Below, one piece after another: positions 22,860-33,623 of a DNA stretch of 64,000 bases. Under the pieces are notes generated by a model that saw only the letters and a program-made list of their open reading frames with translations, did no database searches and was not told the DNA's origin. Origin of the DNA: Undaria pinnatifida (Eukaryota; Sar; Phaeophyceae; Laminariales; Alariaceae); the NCBI GenBank assembly GCA_012845835.1, contig JABAKD010000012.1, forward strand, positions 8,793,973 to 8,857,972. Reading direction: 5' to 3'. A program made the translations under genes and the position numbers. The first letter of the stretch is position 1; every line of letters begins with the position of its first letter.

Positions 22860-24660
22860 GGCGCGTCCTTCGGTTCCCACCATATATAGCGATAACCTGA
22901 GCTGCCCCTATCGGGGGTCCCCGACACGTTGTTCTGATTGCACATTATTAACAATAATACTGATTGCACATTATTAACAATAATATATAATCAGATCAGA
23001 TCGGCTGCGACGATCTCATATATTATATACGTTCGTCCGGCCTCTGCATTGATCGATCGTGTTTTTCTGAGTTTTCTGTTGATGGATGAACCCAGGCGTT
23101 AAGGGCACAGGCTGGCTCGCGGAGACGGGAGCCACGAAATCCGGAGAGCAATCGGGCTGGGAAGAGAGAAGAAGTAGAAAATATATATTAAAGTGCTGAA
23201 AAGAAGGAAGGAAGGAAGGAAGGAAGTGCCACTCGGGGGGCTTTTCCCACTCCCACACGTGGTGACCCTCATCATGGCATTAGGGACCACTTATTTATTT
23301 TCCTATATCCGTTCGGGAAACCATAGGTCTCCCCGCATCTCCGAAGTTGCTACCATCACATACAAAATACCACAATAGTAAATCATACTTGTGCACAGGC
23401 ATAAACCAACGTTCCCCCTGCCTGTGTGCACGAATGATAACGATCAACTCGAACTTATCGAAGATTGGGACCGCCAATCATATCAATAGTTCTACTCTAC
23501 CATCTCTGTAGATTCCATGCAGTCATACACATCATACATCAGACATGTGCATAGGCATAAACCAACGTCCCCCCTGCCTGTGTGCACGTCATGATAACGC
23601 TCATCCAAAGCGCACCATCGGAACCTTGCTTATTCAAACAAGGCACATGCCTCAAATATCCAATGTCAATTTCAAAACAATACTGCCTCTGCTCCAAAAA
23701 CAGAATATTGATACCCAACGCCGTAGCTAGCGGAATTGAACTGCAGTAATGGTGACGGAAATCGCTGATAAGAATGTGGGCGATCAAGAGTGCAGTAGGA
23801 TTAATCCGTGTAAGACCAGAAAGAAAAACTCTCGATTGTGGTTCAGTAAATCAAGCCTAAAATAACCCCGAAACCACCAATATTTCACACCAATATTTCA
23901 CCTCAAATGGTCATACTCCCAACCCTTCGATAGAGCAAAATCTATTCGGAAATCAAGATAAAAATAGCGGGTATCAAATTTCGTCGTCCACTACTCGAAA
24001 ACAACCAATATTTCCCCCCCAAATTAATATACTTCCAACTCTTCGATCAAGCAAAATTCTGGTGGTATTATTTACAGATACTCTCGTTTTCAACATGCCC
24101 CAGGCGAAAAAAAAATGTATCGTGGTTTCGAAGATTATGAGGAGACTCTTCGAGATAGTGTCTTAGGAAAGTTGGATTACCAGAGCCTGTGTTCCCTTTG
24201 CTCTGTAATTTTGATGGAGTGAGCGCTCTAACACCATCAAAACTGGGGGGTGATTTGGGTCACAATGCTCTGAACCCAACCTGCCTACTTGCGTCTGAAC
24301 ACAAATCCTAGAACCTTTGGGAACGTTCCGCACGTTTTCCTAAAAAGATCGTCTCTCGGAGCGATGTCGTTATCGCCAACGCTTCGCGCCACAAGGAAGG
24401 GTAGAACATCCCGAGGAACCTCAAGACGTCTTCCCAGGCGCTTCCTCGGCTCGTTGCCCCTTGCTTTTATCCGAGAGGAGCGCCCTCCCACACCTCTCAC
24501 TCTTCCTTCTGTCCCCATCTCAACCTGAGATTCTGTCTCTTTACCCAGCACTTCTATTCGTCCGGTGATCGTCAACACCGCCCACATTCTGCGACCGTTG
24601 CTTGAGAGGGACGCTTGTACACACAGCGTTGGAGATTCACACCTCCCTGCGGTATTCTCG
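22860..24660. other. no gene supported; (AAGG)n
   Basis: An AAGG microsatellite is at 23204-23225. A repeated word (CATGTGCATAGGCATAAACCAACGT family) occurs at about 23390 and 23544 and again near 25160. The pyrimidine-rich stretch 24290-24580 is open on both strands but shows no motif. Confidence 0.45.
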
Positions 24661-24667
24661 AGAACTA

Positions 24668-24729
24668 ACCCTTAGTATAACTATTAGTATCAACGCAGAC
24701 CCGAGTTCAATTCTCGGACATTGATACGA
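24668..24729 (+). other. tRNA-like relic lacking the anticodon arm
   Basis: TTAGTATAACTATTAGTATC resembles the D-arm/A-box region of Asp/Gly/Glu-type tRNAs. It is followed after only a few bases by a T-arm with perfect stem (CCGAG/CTCGG) and loop TTCAATT. The anticodon stem-loop and a pairing acceptor are missing. It could be a SINE head or a processed tRNA fragment. Confidence 0.4.
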
Positions 24730-25315
24730 GCACATAGTGAATCCTACATCCCTCCTGCTCGTGACAACTGTCACGATAATGCTCACCATTCCATCCTAGA
24801 TTAATGCAAACTCAAAAGTAGAATCCTCAAATTCAAACTGAGTGTTAGGGCATCGCCTTTAACTATTATTTCATGATGAAAAAAAAAACAGCCAAGATAT
24901 AACTCCTCCACTCCGGAGTCAAGCCATATTTTGTCCAACCATTTTCGCTCTGGTTTAGTCCTACCAAGCTCTCAACACGCGTTGGTATTACAGGACACTT
25001 TGATTAGGACATGTGCTTCTTCAACTATGGAAGCCAGCATTCATCATACCTATACCTCCTCTACCTGTTCAAAGCAAAGATACCTTTTCTCAAATTGAAT
25101 TCTTCGCGTGCTACCATCACGCACACCAAAACACCATACCTGGTTATAGTAGATCATACTTGTGCACAGGCATGATAAACCAACACCACTACATGCACAG
25201 CAGTAGTGATGGCGTGTACTCGTATCGGTTTTTAGAGTGTGGTCGTTTATTGCCATGCATACATACTACCAGGTACAAGGCTCCTCTTCGGGGTGGGGTT
25301 ACCGTGATATCCTGG

Positions 25316-25672
25316 GTTAGTGGGATACTAGTCCGTTTGACCACTTGCAAAATACTAACCAAAAGCTTACCCAAACTAAGCCTTATACAACCCTCCCCCC
25401 CCCCCTGAAACGGCGGGGGCGGGCGGACGTAGGTCCTGTCAATATTCAGGCGGTTTCATTTCCTGGGGATACCGGGGAGATTATTTTTCAGGTTCGACAT
25501 GGGGAAAGTCTGAAAAAGTTTATTATTGTGGATGGTAGGATTCGAACCCACGACCCAAACAATCCACGGTCCTGCCGACGACGCCATTCGATGAGGAATT
25601 AGTGGGGTATTAGTCCGTTTGACCAGTTGCAAAAGGTTAACCAATTGCTTACCCAAATTAAGCCTTATAACA
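25316..25672 (-). mobile_element. tRNA-derived element with terminal direct repeats (family A), copy 2
   Basis: Same order as copy 1. R copies lie at 25316-25389 and 25593-25672; the tRNA-like part is at about 25530-25588 with B box GGTTCGAATCC. A run of ten or more C follows the upstream R. The two R copies of this element differ from each other at several positions, so the insertion is not recent. Confidence 0.7.
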
Positions 25673-25689
25673 CGGGGGCGTCGCAAATC

Positions 25690-26960
25690 GAAAAGGGGGA
25701 ACACAGGCGCTCCAGTGATATCTTTAGGCTACTACTGTTTTTTTGCTGCAGCTGCATGCTGTATGCTTCGTTTACCTGGTATGAGGTCGATTATTGATGC
25801 AATCAAAATAATGGGAAACCCGGAGATCTATCCCTGATGTTCCCTGCCGACCAGGTCCGGCGATGAATGTGTGTTTCATTGTTGTTGCATAGGAGGTGAA
25901 AGTAAGTGCTATCGTCGTGGTTCTATCTTCTGTTGCTGCTGTGCGCACCAAACACACACATACACCGGGATTGGCACAAAGGAGAGCGCCTTGCTGTACT
26001 GCTATATACATATTGTTGTAATGTTGTACTGCTGATGTTGCGGCTGCGAGGCTCAGCGGCTGCTTCTGAAAGAAAAACATCGCTCCTCTTGATCGTGTTG
26101 TTTGCATATGACCTATGACAGCACACACTCCGCTGATATACGGAATAATCGAACGCACATACACACAGGAGAAGCAACGTCCGTGGCTGCCACAAAGGAT
26201 TGTTGTGCTGCTATTATTAGAGAGGGTAAAAAAAATGGACTGATGACCATGTTAGGTAAAGAGAGCGGGAAGCGGAGCGGGCTAAAACAATGTGAGGACG
26301 GAGCAGGCTATTTTTGAAAAGGACAACCAAATGTGGGGTTTCCCATGCACCTGCTCGTCTCAGCGAAGGGGAACACAACTCCTGCCAAACATGGACACTT
26401 TTGCGACGTTGAACGCTCCAAGCACCGCCACGGAGCTCGGCTGCGACCCAGATGCGCGTCGTAACGTACCGACGGCCCCCTTGCTTGCCGCACAGACGAA
26501 GGTGCGACAACAAAGCACAAAAAACTCGGCCGCCTGAGAAAGCATGCCAACAAAAAGTGCATATTTTACATTCATCCTTACTACCAGGTATATAATAACT
26601 TGGCGTCGTAGTGGTAGTGATGATATATACAATACATTTGGTATTAACGTATTACGATTAATCGCAAAGGTTTGACATGTTCATTCGATTTGCGATATGA
26701 TACATTACACGTGTAGTACGCGTATTTATAAATTCAAATACCCCCGCCCTCCCTGCTTAGCCTCGACACCAGCTATTGAGATGAACCCCCGCCTCCTTCA
26801 ACCTCCCCCGCCTCCTTGCTTTTCGTCTCGATACATGGTATCAATCAAATCACACAAAATATCTTACATAGATAGTAACGAAGTTAAGCAGAATATATGT
26901 GCTGCTGTGCCCCCCTCCCTCTCTTCCTCCGTGCTTGGCGTCAATAAAACATAGTACGAG
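25690..26960. other. no gene supported
   Basis: Frames on both strands between 25772 and 26632 overlap heavily and none has splice or motif support. The TACCAGGTA word occurs at 26582 and its complement at 25774. Confidence 0.4.
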
Positions 26961-26976
26961 GTATCGTACGATATAC

Positions 26977-27553
26977 AAGGTTTCCGCGGCTGGTACCGCA
27001 CGCTCAATTTGCGATTCCAAGACCTTGACAGCGGCGACGCGTAACACTTTATTCCACATACACATGAAAGGTTTAACGGCGTTATGTGTTACACCGATAA
27101 CCACCGTCCGCAACCCCGTAACACATGTTTCATGGCGCGTTGCCTTCAAGGTCGGTTCTTCGCGATTATCAACCGCGCCGGCCAACTGTTGTCTGAATAC
27201 CAAACTGTTCTTTCCTACATATGTGGTCCTATCGGCCACTGCTGTCGCTGCTGCCGATGAACTACCGTCTTCACTCAAAATGCTGCTATTTTTATGTGGC
27301 CCTGTCGTCTGCTATCGCGCTGATTGAAGGTCGTTTCTGTGCTTATCAAACGCGGTAGTGAACTACCGTTTTAATATCAAAATGTTGTTGTTTCCTACAT
27401 ATGTGGTCCGATCGGTCGCTACTGCCGATGAACTACCGTCTTCTTGCAAACCGTTGCCATTTTCCGTGTGATCCTATCGTTCACTGTCGCGCTGTCAAGG
27501 TCTTGGATTCGCTTCTTTGAGCGAGCGGCGTCAGCCGCAGAAACCTTGTAGTC
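26977..27553. mobile_element. MITE-like element with about 67-bp inverted ends and TA flanks
   Basis: The left end (ACAAGGTTTCCGCGGCTG...TTCCAAGACCTTGACAG) matches the reverse complement of the right end over about 67 bp with mismatches. Both ends lie at TA dinucleotides, consistent with a TA target duplication. Each end carries a GC-hairpin motif related to copies at 5405, 7486, 27988 and 30418. The interior has two or three degenerate copies of a unit containing CCTACATATGTGGTCC and GATGAACTACCGTCTT. The open frames on both strands through it (142 codons each) are treated as incidental. Confidence 0.55.
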
Positions 27554-27597
27554 TATAATATTTTGAAAAGTATACCAGGCAGCCTACATCAGCCCAC

Positions 27598-27833
27598 AGA
27601 ACTGATACTGCTGTTCTCACATTAACTCGAATAATCAAGACTGCTGTGGTCACAGGACAGGCTCCAGACATTACACTACTTATAACACTATGAGTCACTG
27701 GGATGACCAAACACAGCAAGGAAGGGCTGGCTGCTGCTGCCGCTATTATCGTTGTTGCTGTTGTTGCTGTGGCATTTCCATTCGTAGCTAGCACGCACAC
27801 CTGGTACTTCTGCTGTAACAGCGCACAAGATTG
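27598..27833 (+). CDS. protein-like stretch with a membrane helix, broken
   Basis: A plus-strand frame reads TAVLTLTRIIKTAVVTGQAP and, after an in-frame TGA, continues to an Ala/Ile/Val-rich hydrophobic segment (AAAAAIIVVAVVAVAFPF) that would make a transmembrane helix, ending TGA. The first part is similar at DNA and protein level to 63535-63600 (VVLTLTHITKPVVTGQTP). The break suggests a decayed copy or an unrecognised intron. Confidence 0.3.
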
Positions 27834-27987
27834 ACCTTTGTTACGACTCGTAGCATCGCACGCACAAACTCGTGAAGACCGAATACGGTGGTGTTATTCG
27901 ACCCCATTCTTTAGTTGCCCTTTCTTCGCTTTTTTTCGCTTTCTATTGCTACAAGGTATAAATACATCCCCGTCAACACGGACATGC

Positions 27988-28034
27988 GCGGAGCAGCAGG
28001 CGGGCGTCAGCCCGCCGGGGCGAACCCCCCTTGT
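27988..28034 (+). repeat. GC-rich hairpin motif, copy d
   Basis: GGCGGGCGTCAGCCCGCC forms a perfect hairpin with a short loop; the tail is GGGGCGAACCCCCCTTGTA. The closest relative is 7486-7526. Confidence 0.55.
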
Positions 28035-28279
28035 ACCTGGTATAGACTTGTCCCACCAGCACAAACGTCGCAAGCCAAAACCCCACCAGACACCGTTTTC
28101 GCCGTGTATGGATGTATCGCACGCGGCGAAACCCCAATTGTACCAGATACTGATTTCCTTCATCAGTATGTTGCAAGTCGAAGTCACCTCCCCCGTTGTA
28201 TGGATGTATGTATCGCATGCATGCGTGCTCTTGCCCCAACCACCACTATTACGTGTAGTCTAGACCTATAGTCTACCAG

Positions 28280-29766
28280 GTATATAATAGTTGCGGGGTC
28301 CGAGTGAGGTAAACAGGAATGATATGCTCTTTGCGTGTCACCAAAGCGCTCCCGACCCATACCCCCTCTGCTGCTAGATTAGTGATTGGGTCCATCGCGA
28401 CAGATACTTGCACTTGAAGATAGATGGTGTGCCCCTACGACAGACGACAAACCCTTGGCAGAGGACCAGAATAATACTACCAGGTACAAAAGACTACCAG
28501 GTACCTGGTATCTGCTTGTTGAATAACCTCATCAAGTCTCTTTGTGCTTGGTGTACCATTTGCCTCGCCGCGATGTGAAGCGGGGTCACCACAGCAGTTC
28601 GTAGTTCACTGGGCGTGGGTCGCTCTCACTTAAAAATACCAGGTAGACGGTTCGCAGGGAGAGATCGCAACGGGGGGCGCAGCCATTCGCACGTCATCTA
28701 CGACGTACTTTGACAAGTTTTTGTCCACCTCTTTTTATGTTCGCACAACTTGATCTATGCGGTACAAACTCACTCTACGAATATTTACCCCCTCGAGCCA
28801 CGTGAGGTAGTCTATACATCGACCACACAAACCAAATACTGCTGTAGACATTCCGCTGTTCTTGTGCCTGCGTCGTTTCTAGGCACATATGACACGGCGC
28901 CTGCTACTACATGTAGAGCTGGTTAGGGAGTTTTAATCTCACGTGGGTCGGACTTCGAGTTTGTTCGCAAAAATGATAAATCAAAGGAACCAACAACAAC
29001 CGACAACAGCTGAGAGCGTCTAGCAGCGTGGGTAAGCGCAGTCCGATGGGAGTCGACGAGGGAAGCAAGGGCTGAATCCTTCTCGCGCTAAAACTGAAGG
29101 TACGTACCTCAGTGGGGAGGGGGGGAAAGAGCCTGCCTCTAAGTGACCGTGTACGTAAATCAGAGACAGAAAGAGAAGGAAAAAGTGCGAAGACAATGGA
29201 TGGGATGAGCAACAAAAAGAGGCCCACGCTGAACCGCACAGCGCAGTCCTCACCTCCTCAAGCACGGCTGGCTTCCTCTCAGGCTCTCACGTTGGGGTGT
29301 ATAGTCTCTCTTTCCACGCGTTAGGGTTTCGACTCGGGAGTTGAACGGCGATTGAGTGAGTGTGATCGATCGACCGTTTGCGATTCGAGATTTGATTTGG
29401 GAAGACAGAAGAAGAGCAAAAAAAATGCGGGCAAATACACGGTCGACAGGCAGTGGATCTTTCCTAAATATATCAAGAACTTGAAGAACCCCGAGAACGA
29501 AGAGAAGAAGATAAGAAGAAGAGGAGAAGAAGAGAAGAAAACGCGAACGGACAAATAATCAACCAATAAATAAAGCGAATAGGCTATGGCTATTGCTGTA
29601 ACTGCTATTTTATGGGTCCGAGTACATCGTACATGCTCCGCTTCAAGGAAGGGAAGTTCTGTGGGAATAGCCCGTTCTTTCGCGAAAAGTTGATGTAACT
29701 GCCGGGCTTGTCGGCCCATTGGCGGCCTGCTTGAACAAATAATTGTTTATAGGGCTTTAGTTTGGG
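28280..29766. other. no gene supported
   Basis: Several TACCAGGTA/TACCTGGTA words cluster at 28480-28510 and 28634. Frames between 28907 and 29324 overlap on both strands without motif support. 29461-29560 is an AAG-rich tract. Confidence 0.4.
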
Positions 29767-30381
29767 TAAGGCCATTTCTTATACTACAGTCGGATTCCGC
29801 CAGTCGAAAAGTTTCGACGAAAACGGCCCTATTCGACTGGAATACTTTTGGGTTTTTCGACTGGAATCTTCTGGTCCTTCTTCTTTATCGTCAGTCGAGT
29901 CGATTTTATAGTTTTCGTGCTCTTCGTCGAGGCGGTGGTGTGCGGGAGTACTACTGCTGTACAGCAGTCGAAATCGGTTGGCAGCTCTGTGCTCTGTGCG
30001 TCTCGCGCTTTCTCCGCGAGCAACGGCTCGACGAACCCTCGTCCCAGCGAGTTGGTGGCTTTGGGCTTAGCCGAAAGCCGCCAAAGCTACGTTCGTGGAG
30101 TTGCACTCAGCCGAGAGCCGCCAAAGCTAGCAGGCTCACTCAGCCGTTCGTTGTTGGCAGCATGGGATCGATACCGCGCGCTGCTGCCGTCGTGTGGTAC
30201 ACGCTGCTGGCGAGCGGAACTAGGAATGCGCCACCCTGACTTGCTGCGAGAAGCAACAACAGCAGTGATAGCTACGCCAGCGTCAGCGCCTTGTATGATA
30301 CTGCAGTGTGGTACCTGATATGGGTGTGTGGCCGTGTGGCCGTGTGGGTGTGTGTTTGGTGGGGGGATGAACGATGCGATA
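29767..30381 (+). mobile_element. TIR-A element, right end missing
   Basis: Begins with the terminal sequence seen at 55378 and 62955 (GGCCATTTCTTATA then CAGTCGGATTCCGCCAGTCG). It follows the outer parts of the 55.4-62.95 kb element: first the 55394-55676 part, then without interruption the 62116-62720 part. It therefore represents the form without the inner insertions and acts as an empty-site reference. It stops at 30381 where the 62.7-kb copy continues to its right end. No transposase frame. Confidence 0.65.
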
Positions 30382-30417
30382 TCCTTAGTATATACTTCGA
30401 AGTAATACGCTACATTA

Positions 30418-30472
30418 TACAAGGGCTTCGCTCGCGGGCGGCTGGGCGCCGCCCGCTACGCTTGCGGAAGGA
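30418..30472 (-). repeat. GC-rich hairpin motif, copy e
   Basis: On the minus strand GGGCGGC-GCCCA-GCCGCCC is followed by GCGAGCGAAGCCCTTGTATA. The plus strand therefore shows the end as TATACAAGGGCTTCGCTCGC. Confidence 0.55.
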
Positions 30473-30978
30473 GGAATAGACATTCAGTAGAAAGGCGGAA
30501 AAGAAGCACAAATGGCGCAACTGGCGACTTGAAAATGCCAAGAGGTCCATATATAGTACAACGGTACAGGATAGAGACGATTATGATTATGAGTTTGTTA
30601 TTATCATCCATTCGCCCAGTCCATGATGGGCGCGTCGGAGGACTTGCTTGGCATATCCTTCCACCTCAGGTAGCACCTAGGTCCTGTACACCTATTAATA
30701 GCTTCTCTAAGCCGATCATCAATAATAAATTATCGCAGTGCATAAACACCAGGCACGCGCTTGTCAAGGATAGAGACAGGAAAACTACAACTTAAGATGT
30801 AAAGGAGCGCAGTGCCAAAAAAAAACATGCTGGAAGCAGGAACTTGAACGCACACACCGCAAACATGTGAAGTACATTTGTATTCCTGAAAGACGAAGAG
30901 CACGCATTTAGGCATAGTTCTCAAAAAACGATGCTGGTATAATAAACCACAACTTAACGTTCTATAAAGAACGTGCTG

Positions 30979-31525
30979 TCAACATTGCTTCCGAAGGAGC
31001 ATGCAGGCTTGCTTGGACTCTTCCTCCTCAGCGGAGGTACCCAGCACCTTGCACTCTTGTTTTTTGTCGATGGTCTTGTGGATCTGTCCACAAACGTTTA
31101 AGCATGGCGGGAGAACGTCGATAAGTATGTGTAAAAAAGTATTCGTACTTCTCTCTAGCAGACGTCGTAACCATCCAAATTATTGGAGCTCCTTTCGCTG
31201 TTAGTAATTGTTGTGGTATTGTTGTACTTGCTCTTGGTACTTGGAAAAAGAGCCGCACTTCATAGACTATATCCGCACGCCATCCCCTAGTCTTGAGCAA
31301 GAGACATGGATGTCTCGACTCGTGACACACAGGACGCAAGATAAGAGTAGAACGTACCTCGATGTCGAACGCCCTCGTGGCACCGTGGGAATGGAATGCG
31401 GGATGTATATCGAGCAAGTGGTCGCCTGCCTTCTTCAGGAGGTCACCGACCTTGATGTCGCCGGTGCACTTCGTGTTTATGTCCTCGCCGACTTGGCGGC
31501 CCTCGGCGGCTGCTTCGCAGGGCTT
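30979..31525 (-). CDS. small Cys/Lys-rich gene, last two exons
   Basis: Minus-strand exon 31525-31358 (56 codons, acceptor TTTGCAG, donor GTACGT) joins in phase 0 to exon 31083-30979 (34 codons plus TGA, acceptor GTGGACAG). The intron is 274 bp. The first exon encodes KPCEAAAEGRQVGEDINTKC then GDLLKKAGDHLLDIHPAF; the second starts IHKTIDKKQECKVLG and ends CMLLRKQC. Spaced cysteines and a charged composition suggest a small globular or secreted protein, but no family is recognised. No start exon was found in the 230 bp upstream. Confidence 0.5.
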
Positions 31526-31561
31526 CTGCAAACGACAACAACGGATGGGAATACCTTGCGT

Positions 31562-31985
31562 TTAGTGAATGTTCAAAATAGTAAGGCCACGTAGCTGTCG
31601 TCGATTTCCAAAGTTGGAAAGGAAGTCGTACAATTTAACACTGTTGTAATGAAAGCGGTCGTTTACGGGCAAAGCCCTGCCTGGTACCACAACGTTGCTA
31701 ACACCTATGAAACCACCACTGGGACAGGAACGAACGGGATTCACAGTCGCAACTGGTAAGCGTAAGCCCCGGTATACTGCTATATAAGGCCTACCGGCGG
31801 AATACCGACAACCAAGGGTAAGAGACAGTACCTGCTGTATATATTGTTCGGTACTACTCTATTACTGCTGCTATCAACACTATTACGACCGACGTGTACT
31901 GCGATTCCTGAAGAGGTTGCGCACCCTACTTGTACTCGTTAATACAAAGAGTTCATGTGGTTGTATGAAAAATGAGTAACAGTAG
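31562..31985. other. no exon found upstream of the minus-strand gene
   Basis: The missing 5' exon of the 30979-31525 gene should lie in or beyond this stretch. No donor in the right phase was found. Confidence 0.3.
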
Positions 31986-31989
31986 TAGT

Positions 31990-32560
31990 ACACCGCGTCA
32001 CTACATGAACAACTCGCTAACCCCAATCACGGGACTGCTCTCCAGCATCACCCAGGTTAACTTCCGCTTCTGTTTACTGCTATATATCAACCTCCAGTGT
32101 GTACTGCGACTGGTGCTGAGGTATCATGCTGCTGTGTTATTTATCACTGCATGGACCATTTTTACAACCCTGGCTGACCCCCGTGATGAGGCTTGCCCGT
32201 TTTCATTGCGTCTTACATGAATAGATACCACGTAGTCGTAGTCGTACATCCAAAACGTGTGTTTATATCACAGCACAAAGCGTCACTGCATGGGCCACTT
32301 GTTCAACCCCCGCTTACCCCGATGACGGGACTGCCCCGTACTCGTAGTCGTACATACATGAAGTGTGTTTGCCTGTACGTATGAAAAAGAAATCGCATCA
32401 CACAGCAGCGTCACTGCATAGGTCTACTCGTAGACCTGAGTACTTGTACAATTCCCGCTTACACCGCGATGACGGGACTGCCCCGTACACGTGCTCGTAC
32501 ATGCAAAAAAAGTGTGTTTGTACGCATGAAAAAGAAATCACAGCACAACGACAGAAATGT
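31990..32560. repeat. tandem repeat, about 130-140 bp unit, four degenerate copies
   Basis: Each copy has GCGTCACT.CATG, then CCCCGCTTACCCCGATGACG or a variant, GGGACTGC, a GTCGTACAT word and GTGTGTTT. The last two copies, ending near 32410 and 32560, are the most alike. Confidence 0.7.
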
Positions 32561-32562
32561 AA

Positions 32563-32905
32563 CTCACGTTTCGTCAAGCTCTCAGCTCCTTCGTTAGGGA
32601 CGCCGATCGAAGGTGAATCACAGGTGTCCGCGTCACACCAGTCACACACACGAGGGTTGTCGCCGCTTCCCCAGTGCTTCTTGTTAAGGTTACATGAAAA
32701 GCTTGGCACGTGGAAGGCTCGTCACTCCTGCAGGTGTCGCAGACAGCGTACTGGGAACTCCTGTTTTTCCTATTTAGTGCGATGAGGAAGCCGTCACAAC
32801 CCTTGCTCGGGCACGGCCAATCAGGATTGCCAGAAGAAGCTGAGTCCCGTTCTTGCCCGACCAGCTTCCACACGCCTGATCCTGAACCTCCACCACCCCC
32901 ACTGT
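32563..32905 (-). CDS. two zinc-binding-like Cys modules, frame-broken
   Basis: The minus strand encodes a Trp/Cys module (NPDWPCPSKGC, then NRKNRSSQYAVCDTC) and, in another frame, a second similar module (FSCNLNKKHW, then NPRVCDWCDADTC). The last exon piece ends at a strong donor (AAAC|GTGAGT, phase 1). The W-C-C-N-C-C order recalls RanBP2-type zinc fingers, though the spacing between the second and third Cys is longer than usual in the first. A poly-Gly/Ser linker precedes it. The frame change between modules needs an intron I could not place, or a frameshift. Confidence 0.35.
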
Positions 32906-33345
32906 TGGCGGAGCCTCCTCCCGCACTAGCCTTGGTCCGCTTCGCAAATTTCAACTTCAAATTGTTATTGCCGATCCGGCAAATTTCAAATTCAAATTGT
33001 TTGCAGCCGTCAACGGCAATTCCCTCTCAACAGCCAGCAATTGGCCAACTTCAAATAAAAGTACAAAAAAGAAGTTGCTGAAAAAGCAAAATAAAAAATA
33101 TCAGAGAGCAAGCAGTAAAGATGAGAGAATGAGAGCTAAAAAGTAAGTAAGAATGAGACTAGGGAAAGCAAGGAAGGTAAGGAACTTAGGGACGGTTCTT
33201 TTTCCCAGCAACTAATTTTCTTCTCGGCAATTACGGGCTGAGAAGGGCTGAGAGGGGGGAGGATATGCCGAGCGAGACGTCCGAGGGGGGCGAGGTCTAC
33301 GTATATAGTTTTATAATACGCTAACCCTTTTAGAACTGGACGACC

Positions 33346-33372
33346 TTTTGGGGACATTTTTTGTCCCCAAAA
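33346..33372. repeat. inverted repeat with short T loop
   Basis: TTTTGGGGACA and TGTCCCCAAAA pair around five T. The same GGGGACA word forms the 30-bp palindrome at 41071-41100, and both sites lie near the TTCTAAAAGGGTTA word of the same dispersed repeat. Confidence 0.8.
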
Positions 33373-33623
33373 AAAACAAAAACACTTGGACTTTGTGAGG
33401 GACTTAAAATACGTATCTAATTCGAGTGCGATTCTAGGGGTAGTAATCTCTTGGCGATTAGCTATCCTGGGAACAAACTGACAGTCTCGGCAGAGTCGAC
33501 CAATGAGGATGGGCCACGAAGAGTGGTGGTGCGGCCGTGTCGGTTCGGGATACTCCCCGTGTAAGGGCGCCGCAGACACTCCTCATCTAGCGCAAGGCAG
33601 CCACGAGGCGCCAGGGAGGAACC

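Noticed and set aside
20229-25600. Functional tRNA genes at the GGTTCGATCCC boxes
   Set aside because: The 5' acceptor half does not pair with the 3' half and the A-to-B box spacing is too short; these are tRNA-derived repeats.
26850-27327. 142-codon frames on both strands
   Set aside because: They lie largely inside the inverted-repeat element 26977-27553 and span its internal repeats; neither has splice or motif support.
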